A DNA stretch of 64,000 nt from Lithodes maja (lineage: Eukaryota; Arthropoda; Malacostraca; Decapoda; Lithodidae). Below are positions 63,594 to 64,000 of this stretch, piece by piece. The position numbers were made by a program, and so were the translations under genes. The stretch lies in the NCBI GenBank assembly GCA_037953745.1, contig JBAKBP010000681.1, forward strand, positions 186,001-250,000, in the 5' to 3' direction. The notes beneath the pieces were generated by a model. It was given only the letters and a program-made list of their open reading frames with translations. It did not search any database and was not told where the DNA came from. The stretch's first letter is position 1; every line of letters begins with the position of its first letter.

Positions 63594-64000
63594 GAAGATA
63601 GGGAGAACAAAAATATACAAGGGGACAACAGAAATAATATAGTTACAAGGGGGATAATTTTTATAGTGGAAATTAAAAGAGGATTTAAAATTAAAAACAA
63701 AGTGTGCTGCTGAAGAAAATAGCACACCCGCCCTCCCCTTTAGTTCCACCGTCAAGCAAAAATAAAAATGTTAGAAATTTAAAAGGGAGGATTAAAATAA
63801 GGACGGTGTAATAACGAGGCTACCTCGAGAAGGCGGGGTAGGACTTACTTACCGTAACTAGTCACGGTAAGCTACAGAGGTGCGTTTTAGCAAGACTTTA
63901 ACCAATACCGTACTTATACGCAGATGACAGGACCTCTAAACCTCATTGGTTACGATACTGCCACTGCGTCACGTCCTCTACACGGACAACTACTACACGT
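63594..64000. other. Gene-free right edge
   Basis: AT-rich (63600-63760), then GC-balanced with ACCGTAACTAGTCACGGT, an inverted repeat at 63851-63868. Might be the RTE-2 5' flank displaced by the family 1 element; not shown. No ORF supported. Confidence 0.4.

Overview
This window looks like gene-poor, repeat-saturated animal DNA, most likely from an arthropod and perhaps a crustacean. The grounds are interspersed (TTAGG)n-type arthropod telomere motifs, DIRS tyrosine-recombinase retrotransposons, and abundant RTE, CR1/L2-like and Jockey-like LINEs. I find no convincing host gene. Every long coding stretch belongs to a mobile element, and all but one or two are broken by stops, frameshifts or later insertions. 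Species and lineage are inference only.

Layout, left to right. 1-6930: DIRS copy 1 (+), open at the left edge, with an RS-rich Gag start, a hAT-like insertion (1922-3368), RT/RNase H, and a tyrosine recombinase with its catalytic residues. 6931-13137: LINE A (+) and LINE B (-) meet tail to tail over an AT run; LINE B abuts a piece of an RTE element (RTE-1). 13138-13390: a palindromic repeat resembling DIRS ends. 13391-26504: LINE C (CR1/L2-like) split by an 8.7-kb insertion (17051-25757) with 5-bp target duplication, carrying a Ty3/gypsy pol and an extra ORF. 26505-34185: short repeats, TTAA-bounded non-autonomous elements, a 27-bp minisatellite, a LINE fragment and a foldback with telomere motifs at its centre. 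34518-39640: a long RTE-1 copy, further RTE-1 fragments and a SINE sharing the RTE-1 tail. 41449-47518: a TTAA element split by a 5.6-kb DNA transposon with an intact ORF of about 1,545 codons, an XPG/FEN1-like nuclease domain, long terminal inverted repeats and a 9-bp target duplication. 49252-55520: a foldback, then DIRS copy 2 (-) carrying several insertions. 55623-62100: a TTAA element entered by a piggyBac transposon, itself cut by RTE-2 (-), which is cut by the RTE-tailed SINE. 62122-63589: a TTAA element holding a pogo/Tigger-like element with long inverted repeats.

How the parts work together: the sequence shows dependence between elements. A piggyBac transposase fragment sits among thirteen TTAA-bounded elements without coding capacity. 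A SINE carries the RTE-1 3' end, so RTE-1 reverse transcriptase is its likely driver. Nesting gives relative ages, for example TTAA element, then piggyBac, then RTE-2, then SINE. The strongest candidate for something little described is the XPG-nuclease transposon at 41631-47213.
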